Positions 1 to 7,865 of a stretch of 27,139 nucleotides of DNA are shown here, in pieces. The first letter of the stretch is position 1. Every line of letters starts with the position of its first letter. Location of the stretch: assembly GCA_910578605.1 (NCBI GenBank), contig CAJTQG010000039.1, positions 1 through 27,139 of the forward strand, in the 5' to 3' direction. The position numbers and the translations under genes are program-made. The notes below the pieces were generated by a model. That model had not been told where the DNA came from and did no database searches. It was given only the letters and a program-made list of their open reading frames with translations. Source of the stretch: an uncultured Lachnospiraceae bacterium. Its GTDB lineage: Bacteria; Bacillota; Clostridia; Lachnospirales; Lachnospiraceae.

Positions 1-75
1 CGCAAAGGCTCTGTGACCTCTACGGTTATAGGAGATATATATTCTGTTAAGTGGAGATTCTACTTCTGGTTTCAT
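1..75 (-). CDS. Possible N-terminus of an unidentified protein, cut by the window edge
   Basis: On the minus strand an ATG at 75 opens 25 codons with no stop up to base 1; the product begins MKPEVESPLNRIYISYNRR. I do not recognise it. It has no clear ribosome binding site of its own, but its ATG overlaps the TGA of a short upstream frame (72-128) that does have one, so translation could be coupled. A hairpin at 60-87 lies over the start. It could equally be chance open frame in intergenic DNA. Confidence 0.2.
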   Translation of the reverse strand, partial: MKPEVESPLNRIYISYNRRGHRAFA

Positions 76-87
76 GGTGAGAAGTAG
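60..87. repeat. Inverted repeat (8-bp stem)
   Basis: CTACTTCT (60-67) and AGAAGTAG (80-87) are perfect complements around a 12-base loop. On the minus strand the hairpin covers the overlapping stop and start of the two small frames at the left edge, so it could hide the second start. No T-run follows, so a terminator is unlikely. Confidence 0.4.
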
Positions 88-128
88 CGTTGTATGAGCA
101 GATGGATAACCGCCCGAAAAAAGGACAT
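72..128 (-). CDS. Possible 18-aa leader peptide
   Basis: The minus strand carries GGAGG, six T residues, then ATG at 128, opening a frame for MSFFRAVIHLLIQRYFSP that ends in TGA. The stop overlaps the next ATG (ATGA), an arrangement seen in coupled genes and leader peptides. The ribosome binding site is near perfect, which is the only real evidence. The peptide is basic and hydrophobic; no family is recognised. It may also be the 5' part of a frameshifted gene. Confidence 0.22.
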   Translation of the reverse strand: MSFFRAVIHLLIQRYFSP

Positions 129-195
129 AAAAAACCTCCAAACTCTAAAACAGGTCTGGAGAGTGTCTGTTAAGTCTTTTCGAGCATAACAATAT

Positions 196-230
196 CGCCC
201 ACCACACACCGTTTTTTTATATGGTGGGCG
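196..230. repeat. Inverted repeat (9-bp GC-rich stem)
   Basis: CGCCCACCA (196-204) and TGGTGGGCG (222-230) are perfect complements with a 17-base loop containing seven T residues on the plus strand. The stem is stable, but neither side is followed by a good T-tract, so it is not a typical intrinsic terminator. It lies between the methyltransferase terminator (382-418) and the short frames at the left edge. Its role is unknown. Confidence 0.4.
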
Positions 231-381
231 TTTGCCTTAAAACCTTATAAAATGAAAAAGAGCCAATGAACTGTGATATCCACATATAAATGACTTTTCT
301 TTTCTCTCATAAATGCCACCGTCCTTTTTGCTTTAATTATATAAACGAATGGCAGAATGTTCAAAGATGCAAATGGGCGAA

Positions 382-418
382 AAAAATAAGCGTACCACTA
401 TTTCTTAATGATACGCTT
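382..418 (-). terminator. Intrinsic terminator of the rlmD transcript
   Basis: On the minus strand AAGCGTA and TACGCTT form a 7-bp stem around a 17-base loop and are followed by ATTTTTTT. The hairpin begins nine bases after the TAA at 427, that is, after the C-terminal extension remnant and not after the present rlmD stop at 722. This placement suggests that the extension was once the true end of the gene. Confidence 0.75.
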
Positions 419-426
419 TATTATTA

Positions 427-739
427 TCAGATAACATCAAAATGTTTCAACACATCCTTTATGGCTTCCACTTTCTCCGCCGTCGGATGTTTTCTCGGCT
501 GTTTCAATTTCTCTACCCCATTAGGGGCATCATACATCGGCAATCCTAACTCCCTTTTTACCTCTGCGATATATGCAGTATGTACTTTGAAGCCGTATTT
601 CGCTTGTATGCACTCCTTAATCATTTTGTATGTAACCCACTCTTCGGCTTGTACGCTTTGGCTCTCTTGGCGATATTATCAAGGGGCACTTTGCCCTCGC
701 CAAACTCCACTTTTACGTTGATTATGCTGTCAGGTTTTT
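427..739 (-). pseudogene. Frameshifted C-terminal extension of the adjacent rRNA methyltransferase
   Basis: Directly after rlmD the minus strand keeps coding potential in two other frames. Skipping one base at the A5 run (735-739) gives KPDSIINVKVEFGEGKVPLD..., continuing to about AKAYKP. A second one-base slip near 640-645 leads into EEWVTYKMIKECIQAKYGFK, then VHTAYIAEVKRELGLP and a final KHFDVI before TAA. From family memory, many Lachnospiraceae RumA/RlmD proteins carry just such an extension (TYKxIKEY...KVHTAYIAEVKR). Here two single-base losses separate it from the enzyme. The 65-residue tail from the ATG at 624 is open, but no ribosome binding site is evident. Genuine decay or sequencing error are both possible; the first slip is in a homopolymer. 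Confidence 0.7.
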
Positions 740-2146
740 GTGGGAAAGCATTACCACCGTCTCAACATTGGCCGTCATGGGAAACTGTTCAACTGCACAT
801 ACTTTCTCTACATAATACCCATTCTCCTGCAGAGGCTTTAAATCTCTGGCGAGACTAGTGGGCTTACAGGAAATATAAACTATCCTTTCCACCTGATATG
901 CCATAATTTTCTCTAATGCTTTTGGATGAATACCATCCCTTGGAGGGTCAAGAATAATCAAATCTGGTTTTTGTTCTATCTCATCCATCACCTTAAGCAC
1001 ATCCCCTGCAATAAATTCACAATTGTCCAAACGATTATACTTTGCATTTTCCTTTGCGGCCTCCACAGCCTCCTCCACAATCTCCACTCCCACTGCCTTC
1101 TTTGCCACCCTAGACGTAATCTGCGCAATTGTTCCTGTTCCGCTGTACAAATCAAACACTACTTTTCCCTCTGTCAACCCTACATATTCCCTTACCTTCT
1201 CATATAACACCTGAGCTCCCAATGTATTTGTCTGAAAAAAAGAAAACATAGAAATTTTAAACTTTAAGCCTAATATTTCCTCGTAAATATAATCCTTCCC
1301 ATACAGCATATCAATCTTGTCACTTTTTACTGCATCCGACAAACTATCATTTATAATGTGAGAAACCCCTGCAATTTTCCCCTTCAAAGGCAGTGCCAAC
1401 AGCAAACTAGTAAATTCCTGCCAATCTATTTCTATTGAGTTTCCTGTAGCACCATCACTAGGACACTGACTTGTAGTGACAAGTCCAACCAATATCTCTC
1501 CTGTCGTCACTCCCCTGCGCACCAACAGATGACGCAAGAATCCTTCATGGGTTATCTTATGGTAATATTTAATGTTCCTACTGGAAAAATAATCTAAGAC
1601 GGCAGCTAAAATACTATTGTAATCCTCATCTACAATTTTACATTGATTTGTTGTTACAATATCATAAAAGCTCCCCTTTTTATGCATTCCCAACGCCAAA
1701 GGTCCGTCCTTATAAGAATCACCAAAGGAAAATTCCATTTTATTGCGGTAGCCTGTATAGACCGGACTGGGAAGAATTCCCTCAAATTCATACTCACTGT
1801 CAATAGCGGCGTCCAATAGACGTTTTACTTGCTCCTCTTTGAGTTTGCACTGCGCCTCATAAGAAATGGTTTGATAAGTGCATCCCCCACACAATCCAAA
1901 ATGAGGACAAATAGGCTGTTGTGTCTCAATATCTGCTTTTTCAATAACCTTTGTCAGTCTTCCCTCACATTTTCCTTTTCTTTTTTTACTTAAAACGAAT
2001 TCCACTCTCTGTCCAGGCAGAGTTCCTTTTATAGTAACAGCAGTCTTTATTTGCTCTCCATTAACTTCTTCTGATATTATTGCAATTCCTTTATTGGGAA
2101 AATCCAATCTCTCAATAACGCCCTCATAGCTTTGACCTTTTTTCAA
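722..2146 (-). CDS. rlmD: 23S rRNA (uracil-5-)-methyltransferase, RumA/RlmD family
   Basis: This enzyme transfers a methyl group from SAM to C5 of a uracil in 23S rRNA. The 474-aa product has an N-terminal TRAM-like RNA-binding region (about 1-60), an iron-sulfur cysteine set (C80, C86, C89, plus C169), SAM motif I DLYSGTGT (332-339), DPPRDG (400-405) and the catalytic cysteine in ISCKPTSLARD (C427). It is therefore catalytically complete. The final residues, HKNLTA, come from a reading-frame change at an A5 run; the expected family extension follows out of frame (427-739). Which uracil is modified (RlmD or RlmCD type) cannot be told from sequence alone. A weak inverted repeat (2230-2256) lies upstream. 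Confidence 0.93.
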   Translation of the reverse strand: MKKGQSYEGVIERLDFPNKGIAIISEEVNGEQIKTAVTIKGTLPGQRVEFVLSKKRKGKCEGRLTKVIEKADIETQQPICPHFGLCGGCTYQTISYEAQCKLKEEQVKRLLDAAIDSEYEFEGILPSPVYTGYRNKMEFSFGDSYKDGPLALGMHKKGSFYDIVTTNQCKIVDEDYNSILAAVLDYFSSRNIKYYHKITHEGFLRHLLVRRGVTTGEILVGLVTTSQCPSDGATGNSIEIDWQEFTSLLLALPLKGKIAGVSHIINDSLSDAVKSDKIDMLYGKDYIYEEILGLKFKISMFSFFQTNTLGAQVLYEKVREYVGLTEGKVVFDLYSGTGTIAQITSRVAKKAVGVEIVEEAVEAAKENAKYNRLDNCEFIAGDVLKVMDEIEQKPDLIILDPPRDGIHPKALEKIMAYQVERIVYISCKPTSLARDLKPLQENGYYVEKVCAVEQFPMTANVETVVMLSHKNLTA

Positions 2147-2257
2147 AATTATCCTCCAATCAAAATGTTATGTATTTTTTAATCAACCTTTTCTCATGTA
2201 AAACCAAATGGTAAGTCAGTATCCTGCTATATAGGAGTCTCAAAAAAGTTCCTATAA

Positions 2258-2298
2258 GATAAAAAAGCTGTCACAAAAATTTCTTCCTGCAACAGCTT
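2258..2298 (-). terminator. Intrinsic terminator after the small membrane protein gene
   Basis: On the minus strand AAGCTGT (2298-2292) pairs with ACAGCTT (2271-2265) and is followed by a T-run (TTTTTTAT). It begins about 50 bases after the stop of the 85-aa protein gene and before rlmD, so rlmD is probably transcribed separately. Confidence 0.7.
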
Positions 2299-2348
2299 CA
2301 TAAGATGAAATAAAAGATGAGATAACATATATCAAATAGTTATTAATA

Positions 2349-2606
2349 TTAATTAAAATCTACTGTTTCCTCATCGTCCCCTGAATAATAATTGTCATCA
2401 AAATCTTCAAAGTCATCTTCAAAGTCCTTTAAATAATCAGGTGTTAAATACTTATACACACCATATGCAATAGCCGCAATCGCTGCTACTGCACCGATAA
2501 TTGCCAATACCCACAAGACGGTATTGCTCTTTTCTTCTTCCTTTTGCTGCTTATTCAACAACTCATTTAAGCGAGTGGTTGCCAACAATTCTTCTACTTT
2601 GCTCAT
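2349..2606 (-). CDS. Small single-pass membrane protein with acidic tail
   Basis: The product has about 85 residues: a charged N-terminus (MSKVEELLATTRLNELL, then a Lys/Glu-rich stretch), one hydrophobic segment (VLWVLAIIGAVAAIAAIAY) and a C-terminal tail dominated by Asp, Glu and Phe/Tyr. I recall similar short proteins as conserved unknowns in Lachnospiraceae; no function is known to me. The start is chosen at 2606 because GGAGG sits five bases before that ATG. An in-frame ATG twelve bases upstream (2618) has no ribosome binding site, and its own codons supply the GGAGG. The likely topology is a cytoplasmic N-terminus with an exposed acidic tail, but this is inference. Confidence 0.75.
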   Translation of the reverse strand: MSKVEELLATTRLNELLNKQQKEEEKSNTVLWVLAIIGAVAAIAAIAYGVYKYLTPDYLKDFEDDFEDFDDNYYSGDDEETVDFN

Positions 2607-2655
2607 AACTGCCTCCATTTCTATTTTACTTTTTCTTTTTTATTCAATTTGTTTA

Positions 2656-2829
2656 CTATAACTGTACCATAGAACTATCCATTTTACTATAATCACAGTG
2701 TCTGCTTAAAAAACTCCAGTTTTCTCATTCATGGGTTTTCACCTTATCGAAATGCTTATCTCCAAATCCCAATGCAAGCAGTCGAATTTGCCCATGACCG
2801 TTTTGGCACTGCTCAATGCTTTCGTGCAT
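2656..2829 (-). other. 58-codon frame interrupted by one TGA, downstream of pcrA
   Basis: The minus strand has an ATG at 2829 directly after TGGTATAAT, opening 34 codons (MHESIEQCQNGHGQIRLLAL...) that end in TGA (2725-2727). The same frame continues for 22 codons (ENWSFLSRHCDYSKMDSSMV...) to TAG at 2656. There is no ribosome binding site. Two copies of TTATAGTAAA lie near the distal end of the stretch. It may be a decayed gene, an intergenic repeat element, or a small RNA starting at the TATAAT. I cannot name it. Confidence 0.25.
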
Positions 2830-2855
2830 ATTATACCACAGTAGAGCCTTTTTTA

Positions 2856-5123
2856 CTATACTTTTTTTAATTTTGCAAAGGAAGCAAACATTTTTTTCAC
2901 CCCTGCTGTCTCAAACTGCACTGTCACTTCATAATCCCGTCCACCCTCCACTATAGCTGTAACTTGACCTACACCAAATTTCATATGCCGCACCTTATCT
3001 CCCACTTCGTATTCCAGCGCCCCTTCTGTCTTTACTTCAAAATTTTTAGGCTGACTCACATTGGAAAATGGTTTTGTCCTGAAAATTGGTCTGGCATTAG
3101 ACATAGTGCTTGGCCTAGCTAAATGCTGAGAGGCACTGCCTGACGAAGCCTCCTGCCTTCCTGCATTTGCAAAAGCTTGTCTTCCCATATTCATATCCAT
3201 CAATTCCCTGGGAATCTCTTGAATAAAGCGCGACATATTATTATACTGGGTTTCTCCCCGAATCATTCTCTGTCTGGCACAAGTAATCATAAGATGCTCC
3301 ATTGCCCTAGTAATTGCCACATAGCACAGACGACGTTCCTCCTCCATGTCACTAGGATCATCAGACTGCATTGTCATATAGCTTGGAAATAATCCATCCT
3401 CCATGCCGCACAAAAATACATTGGGAAATTCCAGACCTTTGGCACTGTGAATGGTCATCAGCACTACATAATCACTGTTCTCATCCAAGTTGTCAATGTC
3501 CGCTACCAGTGCCACCTCCTCCAAAAATTCTGATAAGGTTCCCTCCCCATCCGGTTCCAAGTTCTCCTCAAAAGCAGCAATTTTGCTTATCAATTCATCA
3601 ATATTTTCTATTCTTCCTTCTGCCTCTGTTGTATTTTCTGCCTTTAATTCCTCCACATAGCCTGTTTGCTCTAAAATTTGCTCCATCAGTTCCTCAATGG
3701 AAATATATTGCTGTTGGGTTCTAAATACCTGGATGGCATGTACAAAGCTTTCTATCTTTGTCTTGGCTCTATTCAGGGAAGGAATCTCCTCTGCCCTAGC
3801 ACATGCCTGATAAAAGCTGATTCCATTGGCATCGGCAAAGTTCTGCACCTTCTGAATACTAGTGGCGCCGATTCCTCTTTTGGGTATATTGATAATCCTC
3901 TTAACCGCCAAATCATCCTCACCGTTATCAATCGTTTTTAAATATGCCAGCAAATCTTTGATTTCTTTTCGCTGATAAAAGTTTACGCCGCCAATCAGCT
4001 TATATGGAATATTTCTGTTGATAAACCGTTCCTCTAACTCACGGGACTGGGCGTTTGTACGGTAGAGACACGCATAATCATGATATTGATACTCTCCGGA
4101 CTCCACTCCCTCCTTAATCCTATCAGCAATGATTTCCGCCTCTGTGTAACCGCTGTCCACCTGACGAAATGCTATTTTCTCTCCCTCCTCATTGTCCGTC
4201 CACAATGTCTTGCTCTTTCTTCCCTGATTGTTTTTAATCACCTCATTGGCAGCATTTAATATATTTTGGGTGGAACGGTAATTTTGCTCCAGCTTAATCA
4301 CACGAGCTGAAGGAAAAAACTGCTCAAAATTCAAAATATTTTTGATATTTGCCCCGCGAAACTTATAGATAGACTGGTCGTCATCACCGACCACACACAA
4401 ATTTTGATATTTACTTGCCAGCATACTGACAAACTGAAACTGTACCGTGTTCGTATCCTGATACTCGTCCACCATAATATAGCGAAACCTTTCCTGATAA
4501 TTTTCCAGCACATCAGGACAAGCGGCAAAAAGCTCCACTGTCTTTACTAACAAATCATCAAAATCCAGGGCATTATTTTTTTTCAGCTGCTTCTGGTACT
4601 CTTTGTAAGCCGCGGCAATTTTCATTTTGCCATAGTCCCCGTCATTTTCCTTTTCAAACTGCTCTGGTGATATCATCTCATCCTTTGCCTTAGAAATCAT
4701 TCCCAGTATTGCTTTTTCTTTTATATTTTTTGTATCAATTTGAAGCTTTTTGCACACTTCCTTCATCACTGTTTTCTGGTCATCTGTATCATATATAGTA
4801 AAGTTTTTCTCAAATCCAATTCTATCTATGTAACGCCTGAGAATCCTCACACAGCTTGAATGAAAGGTACTCACCCACACGCTCTCCCCTCCGAAACCAA
4901 CAAGATTATCCACTCTCTCCCGCATCTCTCCTGCTGCCTTGTTTGTAAAGGTAATTGCCAAAATATTCCATGGATTAATTCCCTGTTCTTCTATCAAATA
5001 CGCAATTCTATGCGTCAACACTCTTGTTTTCCCTGAACCAGCCCCCGCCAAAATCAGCAAAGGTCCCTCTGTATGGTACACAGCCTGCCGCTGCATATCA
5101 TTTAATGAATCATAAATACTCAT
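2856..5123 (-). CDS. pcrA: ATP-dependent DNA helicase PcrA (UvrD/Rep family, SF1)
   Basis: PcrA is the essential 3'-5' helicase of Firmicutes, acting in repair, replication restart and clearing of RNA polymerase. The 755-aa product carries all superfamily 1 motifs: Walker A AGAGSGKT (26-33), TFTNKAA (motif Ia), Walker B VDEYQDT (218-224), GDDDQSIYKFRGA (246-258), QNYRST (motif IV), the MTIHSAKGLE region (motif V) and VAITRA (motif VI). The C-terminus (about 700-755, GDKVRHMKFGVGQVTAI) is the Tudor-like domain that contacts RNA polymerase in other Firmicutes. Length is normal. The start MSIYDSLNDMQ fits the family although the nearest purine-rich site (AAAGGATGAAG) is unusually far. Hsp33 lies upstream on the same strand with a 166-base gap. 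Confidence 0.97.
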   Translation of the reverse strand: MSIYDSLNDMQRQAVYHTEGPLLILAGAGSGKTRVLTHRIAYLIEEQGINPWNILAITFTNKAAGEMRERVDNLVGFGGESVWVSTFHSSCVRILRRYIDRIGFEKNFTIYDTDDQKTVMKEVCKKLQIDTKNIKEKAILGMISKAKDEMISPEQFEKENDGDYGKMKIAAAYKEYQKQLKKNNALDFDDLLVKTVELFAACPDVLENYQERFRYIMVDEYQDTNTVQFQFVSMLASKYQNLCVVGDDDQSIYKFRGANIKNILNFEQFFPSARVIKLEQNYRSTQNILNAANEVIKNNQGRKSKTLWTDNEEGEKIAFRQVDSGYTEAEIIADRIKEGVESGEYQYHDYACLYRTNAQSRELEERFINRNIPYKLIGGVNFYQRKEIKDLLAYLKTIDNGEDDLAVKRIINIPKRGIGATSIQKVQNFADANGISFYQACARAEEIPSLNRAKTKIESFVHAIQVFRTQQQYISIEELMEQILEQTGYVEELKAENTTEAEGRIENIDELISKIAAFEENLEPDGEGTLSEFLEEVALVADIDNLDENSDYVVLMTIHSAKGLEFPNVFLCGMEDGLFPSYMTMQSDDPSDMEEERRLCYVAITRAMEHLMITCARQRMIRGETQYNNMSRFIQEIPRELMDMNMGRQAFANAGRQEASSGSASQHLARPSTMSNARPIFRTKPFSNVSQPKNFEVKTEGALEYEVGDKVRHMKFGVGQVTAIVEGGRDYEVTVQFETAGVKKMFASFAKLKKV

Positions 5124-5289
5124 AATACTTGTACTTCATCCTTTCATTCCATCTGCCATACTCTAAAAAGAATGGGCTTTTGTTAATATACCTATCCTGT
5201 TTCCATTCAATTGCCTTACCAATTCTTTCGTCTTAACATTTTCTACTGAAATCTGAAAACTCACAAAAATCACTTTACTATGGGGCAAT

Positions 5290-6165
5290 TTACACTCCTG
5301 CAATCATCGCCTTCAATTCCTCCACAGTAAAACAGTAGGATTTATTACAAAAATCACAGTTCACTTCAATATCTTTTCCTTCCTCTATCATCTCCTGCAG
5401 GTCTTTCCTTCCAATACTCATAATCGCTCTGGCAACTCTCTCCTCACTGCAGTTACAGCGATATCCCGTGGACAGCTTCTCCTGGATGGTCAAACCAAAC
5501 TCTCCCAGCACCTCCTGCAAAATGTCCTCCGGTGTCATTCCCCTCTCCAGCATTGATGTGATGGACGTAATCTTGGCAATCTTTTTCTCTAATTTTTCTA
5601 TTGTCTCCTCATCAGTAAATGGCATAAGCTGAATGATAAAGCCTCCCGCCTGCTTTACTGTATTGTTTTTCTCCATAAGAACTCCCAATGCCACCGCAGA
5701 CGGCACCTGCTCCGACTTAGCAAAATAATAAGTCAAATCCTCTGCCACCTCCCCTGTGTTTAGAGGCACCTGACCTGAATACGGCTCCTTTAGTCCCATG
5801 TCCTTAATCACCGTCAGATTTCCGTATCCGATTGCAGCACCCACATCCAGCTTTCCTAAATAATTAGGAGGAATTCTCACATCTGGATTGACAGCGTAGC
5901 CCTTTACATAAGCATGGGAATCGGCTGTCACCGTCATCGCCACCATAGGTCCATCCCCTCTCATCTGCAGTGTCAAAATATCCTTTTCCCCCTTCATCAT
6001 ACATCCCATCATAGCTCCGCCGGTAAGCAGTCTGCCAAGTGCAGCGGTCACCACCGGACTGGAATTATGAATCTGTCTGGCATCCTCCACCATCTCCCTT
6101 GTAGTTGCTCCAAACGCACGTATTTGATTGTCTGCTGCTGTAGCCCTTATAATATAATCTGACAT
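5290..6165 (-). CDS. hslO: Hsp33 redox-regulated chaperonin
   Basis: Hsp33 is a cytoplasmic holdase switched on by oxidative unfolding: four cysteines release zinc and form disulfides. Those cysteines are present near the C-terminus as CNC (237-239) and CDFC (270-273, numbered from the chosen start). The N-terminal core (SDYIIRATA, RLLTGGAMM, LTLQMRGDGP) is typical. The start is placed at 6165 because GGAGG lies five bases upstream of that ATG; an ATG twelve bases earlier lacks a site. This gives 291 residues, a normal length. The SAM methyltransferase gene ends 68 bases upstream with no terminator between, so the two may be cotranscribed. Confidence 0.96.
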   Translation of the reverse strand: MSDYIIRATAADNQIRAFGATTREMVEDARQIHNSSPVVTAALGRLLTGGAMMGCMMKGEKDILTLQMRGDGPMVAMTVTADSHAYVKGYAVNPDVRIPPNYLGKLDVGAAIGYGNLTVIKDMGLKEPYSGQVPLNTGEVAEDLTYYFAKSEQVPSAVALGVLMEKNNTVKQAGGFIIQLMPFTDEETIEKLEKKIAKITSITSMLERGMTPEDILQEVLGEFGLTIQEKLSTGYRCNCSEERVARAIMSIGRKDLQEMIEEGKDIEVNCDFCNKSYCFTVEELKAMIAGV

Positions 6166-6233
6166 TCTGACCTCCACTTAATCTCTATATGTGAATTGTT
6201 TTTTCTGTATCATGATTCTTTTCTTACTCAAAA

Positions 6234-6983
6234 TCACTTTCCCTGTTCCCTTGCCAGCACATAAATTCTCTCTGATTTATGGTGGACTGGTTGATTGGTA
6301 AACGCATCATAGGCGTTCACAAACACAAGGCCTGCTCTGCTAAGTGATTCCTTAATTTCCTCCAAGGTATATGCCCTCTGCCAATGCACCTCTTCCCACT
6401 TATCATATTTTCCCTGCTCGTCCCGCACAAAGACAGTCAAATCATACTCGTTCATTCTCTCCTGACAGTCATAATAATTTTCCCAGATAAAACTGCAGTC
6501 CTGCTGATTTTCCGCAATCACACTGTCCCCAATCTGTTGGTATTTATAGGGCATATTCAAATCAAAGATAAACAAACCCCCAGGGTCAAGGTAATTGTTC
6601 ACCAAACGAAACACCTGCTCTAATTCATCCCTGTCTGTAATATAATTGATAGAATCACAAATACTGACTACAGCCCTCACTGTGCCATACAATTCAAATG
6701 AGCGCATATCCTGATTCAAATACAATATACCATACTTTGTTGTCTCCTCTTTTTCCATAGCCACAGTCAGCATTTCCTGGGAATTATCAATACCAATCAT
6801 ATCATACCCACTGTCAGCCAACTGAATGGTAATATTTCCTGTTCCGCAGCCCAGCTCCAACACTAACCCCTCCTCTATGCCATGGTCTTTTAACAGGCTA
6901 ATTACATATGCCCCCCACTCCTTATAGGGAACGTCCTCCATAAAAATATCATACACCTGGGCAAATTCCGAATACGCTTCCAT
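6234..6983 (-). CDS. Class I SAM-dependent methyltransferase, substrate unknown
   Basis: The product is about 249 residues. It begins with the AYSEFAQVYDIFM pattern of small free-standing methyltransferases and has SAM motif I LVLELGCGTGN, an acidic motif II (MIGIDNSQEML), the NQDMRSF region and a conserved SICDSINYI stretch. The family is cytoplasmic; substrates for this YcgJ/UbiE-like group are mostly undefined. Start choice: GGAAGG is nine bases before the ATG at 6983; an ATG at 6992 directly abuts that site and is less likely. It precedes hslO on the same strand. A link to Hsp33 is only positional. Confidence 0.85.
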   Translation of the reverse strand: MEAYSEFAQVYDIFMEDVPYKEWGAYVISLLKDHGIEEGLVLELGCGTGNITIQLADSGYDMIGIDNSQEMLTVAMEKEETTKYGILYLNQDMRSFELYGTVRAVVSICDSINYITDRDELEQVFRLVNNYLDPGGLFIFDLNMPYKYQQIGDSVIAENQQDCSFIWENYYDCQERMNEYDLTVFVRDEQGKYDKWEEVHWQRAYTLEEIKESLSRAGLVFVNAYDAFTNQPVHHKSERIYVLAREQGK

Positions 6984-7196
6984 CCTTCTCATCCTTCCAA
7001 ATACACTTTGGCTTATATACTTTGATTTGTTTACTTTGCTTTATTTACCACCGCAATAAAATCCTTAAATAATATATAAAGCTGCCCACAAAGCTATCAA
7101 CACAAAATTTAGTTACATTTCACTCCAAAAGAAACTATATTTTGTATTTTGAGCTATTGCATGGCAGCTCCATATCCGGCATTTTCTTATGGATTT

Positions 7197-7748
7197 CTAC
7201 TTGCCGCAGCAGAATTTGTATTTCTTTCCACTTCCGCAAGGGCAAGGTTCATTTCTTCCAATCTTTGCTTCCTTTACAATAGTGTGAGAGCTTTTCTGCT
7301 CCTTGTACAATTCCTTCTGTCTGTCCTGGGAAATCAAGTTATTCCATGCTGGAAGAGTGTACAGCCACTCTGCTTTTGCTTCCACCATATTTTTATATAA
7401 TAATTCTTTATCATACCCAAGATTGACAACTGTATCCTCTGTCATCTCCTCTATTGGATTTGGATTTCTTAAACTGTCATTGATACCATCCAGGAAACCT
7501 ACCATAACTAACAGCTCTGTATCAAATTTTTCAGCCAGCTCTTTTACGCTTCCCTCAACCACTTCATCTGGTGTTGCCAAAATCTGCTCATATATTCCCT
7601 TTTCAATATTAAAATAATTTGCCCAGAACATATCGCTCTCTCTCTGGGTCTTCTCCACGGAATAGGCTGCTCCTCTCCATGTCTCCAACAATGTATTTTC
7701 TTTTTCTACATTCTGTTCCATTGTTTCCTTACCAAACCTTTCTTCCAT
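7197..7748 (-). CDS. SEC-C motif (zinc-binding) protein
   Basis: The 183-aa protein ends with the SEC-C zinc motif found at the C-terminus of SecA: IGRNEPCPCGSGKKYKFCCG, with the CPC...CC ligand set in the last 21 residues. The rest is helical, containing WRGAAYSVEKTQRESDMFW and a FDTELLVMVGFLDGINDSL block. I recall this as a conserved Lachnospiraceae protein of unknown role; the motif suggests protein or ribosome contact, not catalysis. The start at 7748 has AAGGA about ten bases upstream; a second ATG at codon 10 also has AAGGA and cannot be excluded. A well-formed promoter (7789-7817) lies directly upstream, so it is probably the first gene of its transcript. Confidence 0.85.
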   Translation of the reverse strand: MEERFGKETMEQNVEKENTLLETWRGAAYSVEKTQRESDMFWANYFNIEKGIYEQILATPDEVVEGSVKELAEKFDTELLVMVGFLDGINDSLRNPNPIEEMTEDTVVNLGYDKELLYKNMVEAKAEWLYTLPAWNNLISQDRQKELYKEQKSSHTIVKEAKIGRNEPCPCGSGKKYKFCCGK

Positions 7749-7788
7749 TTTCTCTCATCCTTCATGTCAAACTTAGCACGTATTCTCT

Positions 7789-7817
7789 AGTATAATACAT
7801 TTTTTCTATTTTTTCAA
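7789..7817 (-). promoter_or_regulatory. Sigma-A-type promoter of the SEC-C gene
   Basis: On the minus strand TTGAAA (7817-7812) and TATACT (7794-7789) are separated by 17 bases, near consensus. Transcription would start about 7782, leaving a leader of roughly 35 bases. This places the structured region at 7866-7990 outside the SEC-C transcript. Confidence 0.75.
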
Positions 7818-7865
7818 AATATTTTTTTATTTTGTGTATATTTTTTTCTCACTGGTTAATACTGT

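Noticed and set aside
290..721. 143-codon plus-strand open frame
   Set aside because: It runs opposite to the frameshifted RlmD tail, whose protein pattern is recognisable on the minus strand; the plus-strand product has no family features.
2230..2256. TATAGGA/TCCTATA inverted repeat as an rlmD control hairpin
   Set aside because: The stem is only 7 AT-rich base pairs with a 13-base loop and no supporting context; too weak to list as a feature.
3371..3724. 117-codon plus-strand open frame rich in Pro and Cys
   Set aside because: It lies entirely within pcrA on the other strand; the composition reflects the complement of Glu/Gly codons.
5124..5289. Promoter for pcrA in the gap after hslO
   Set aside because: TTGTGA and a TAGAAA-like -10 are present but at poor spacing; not convincing.
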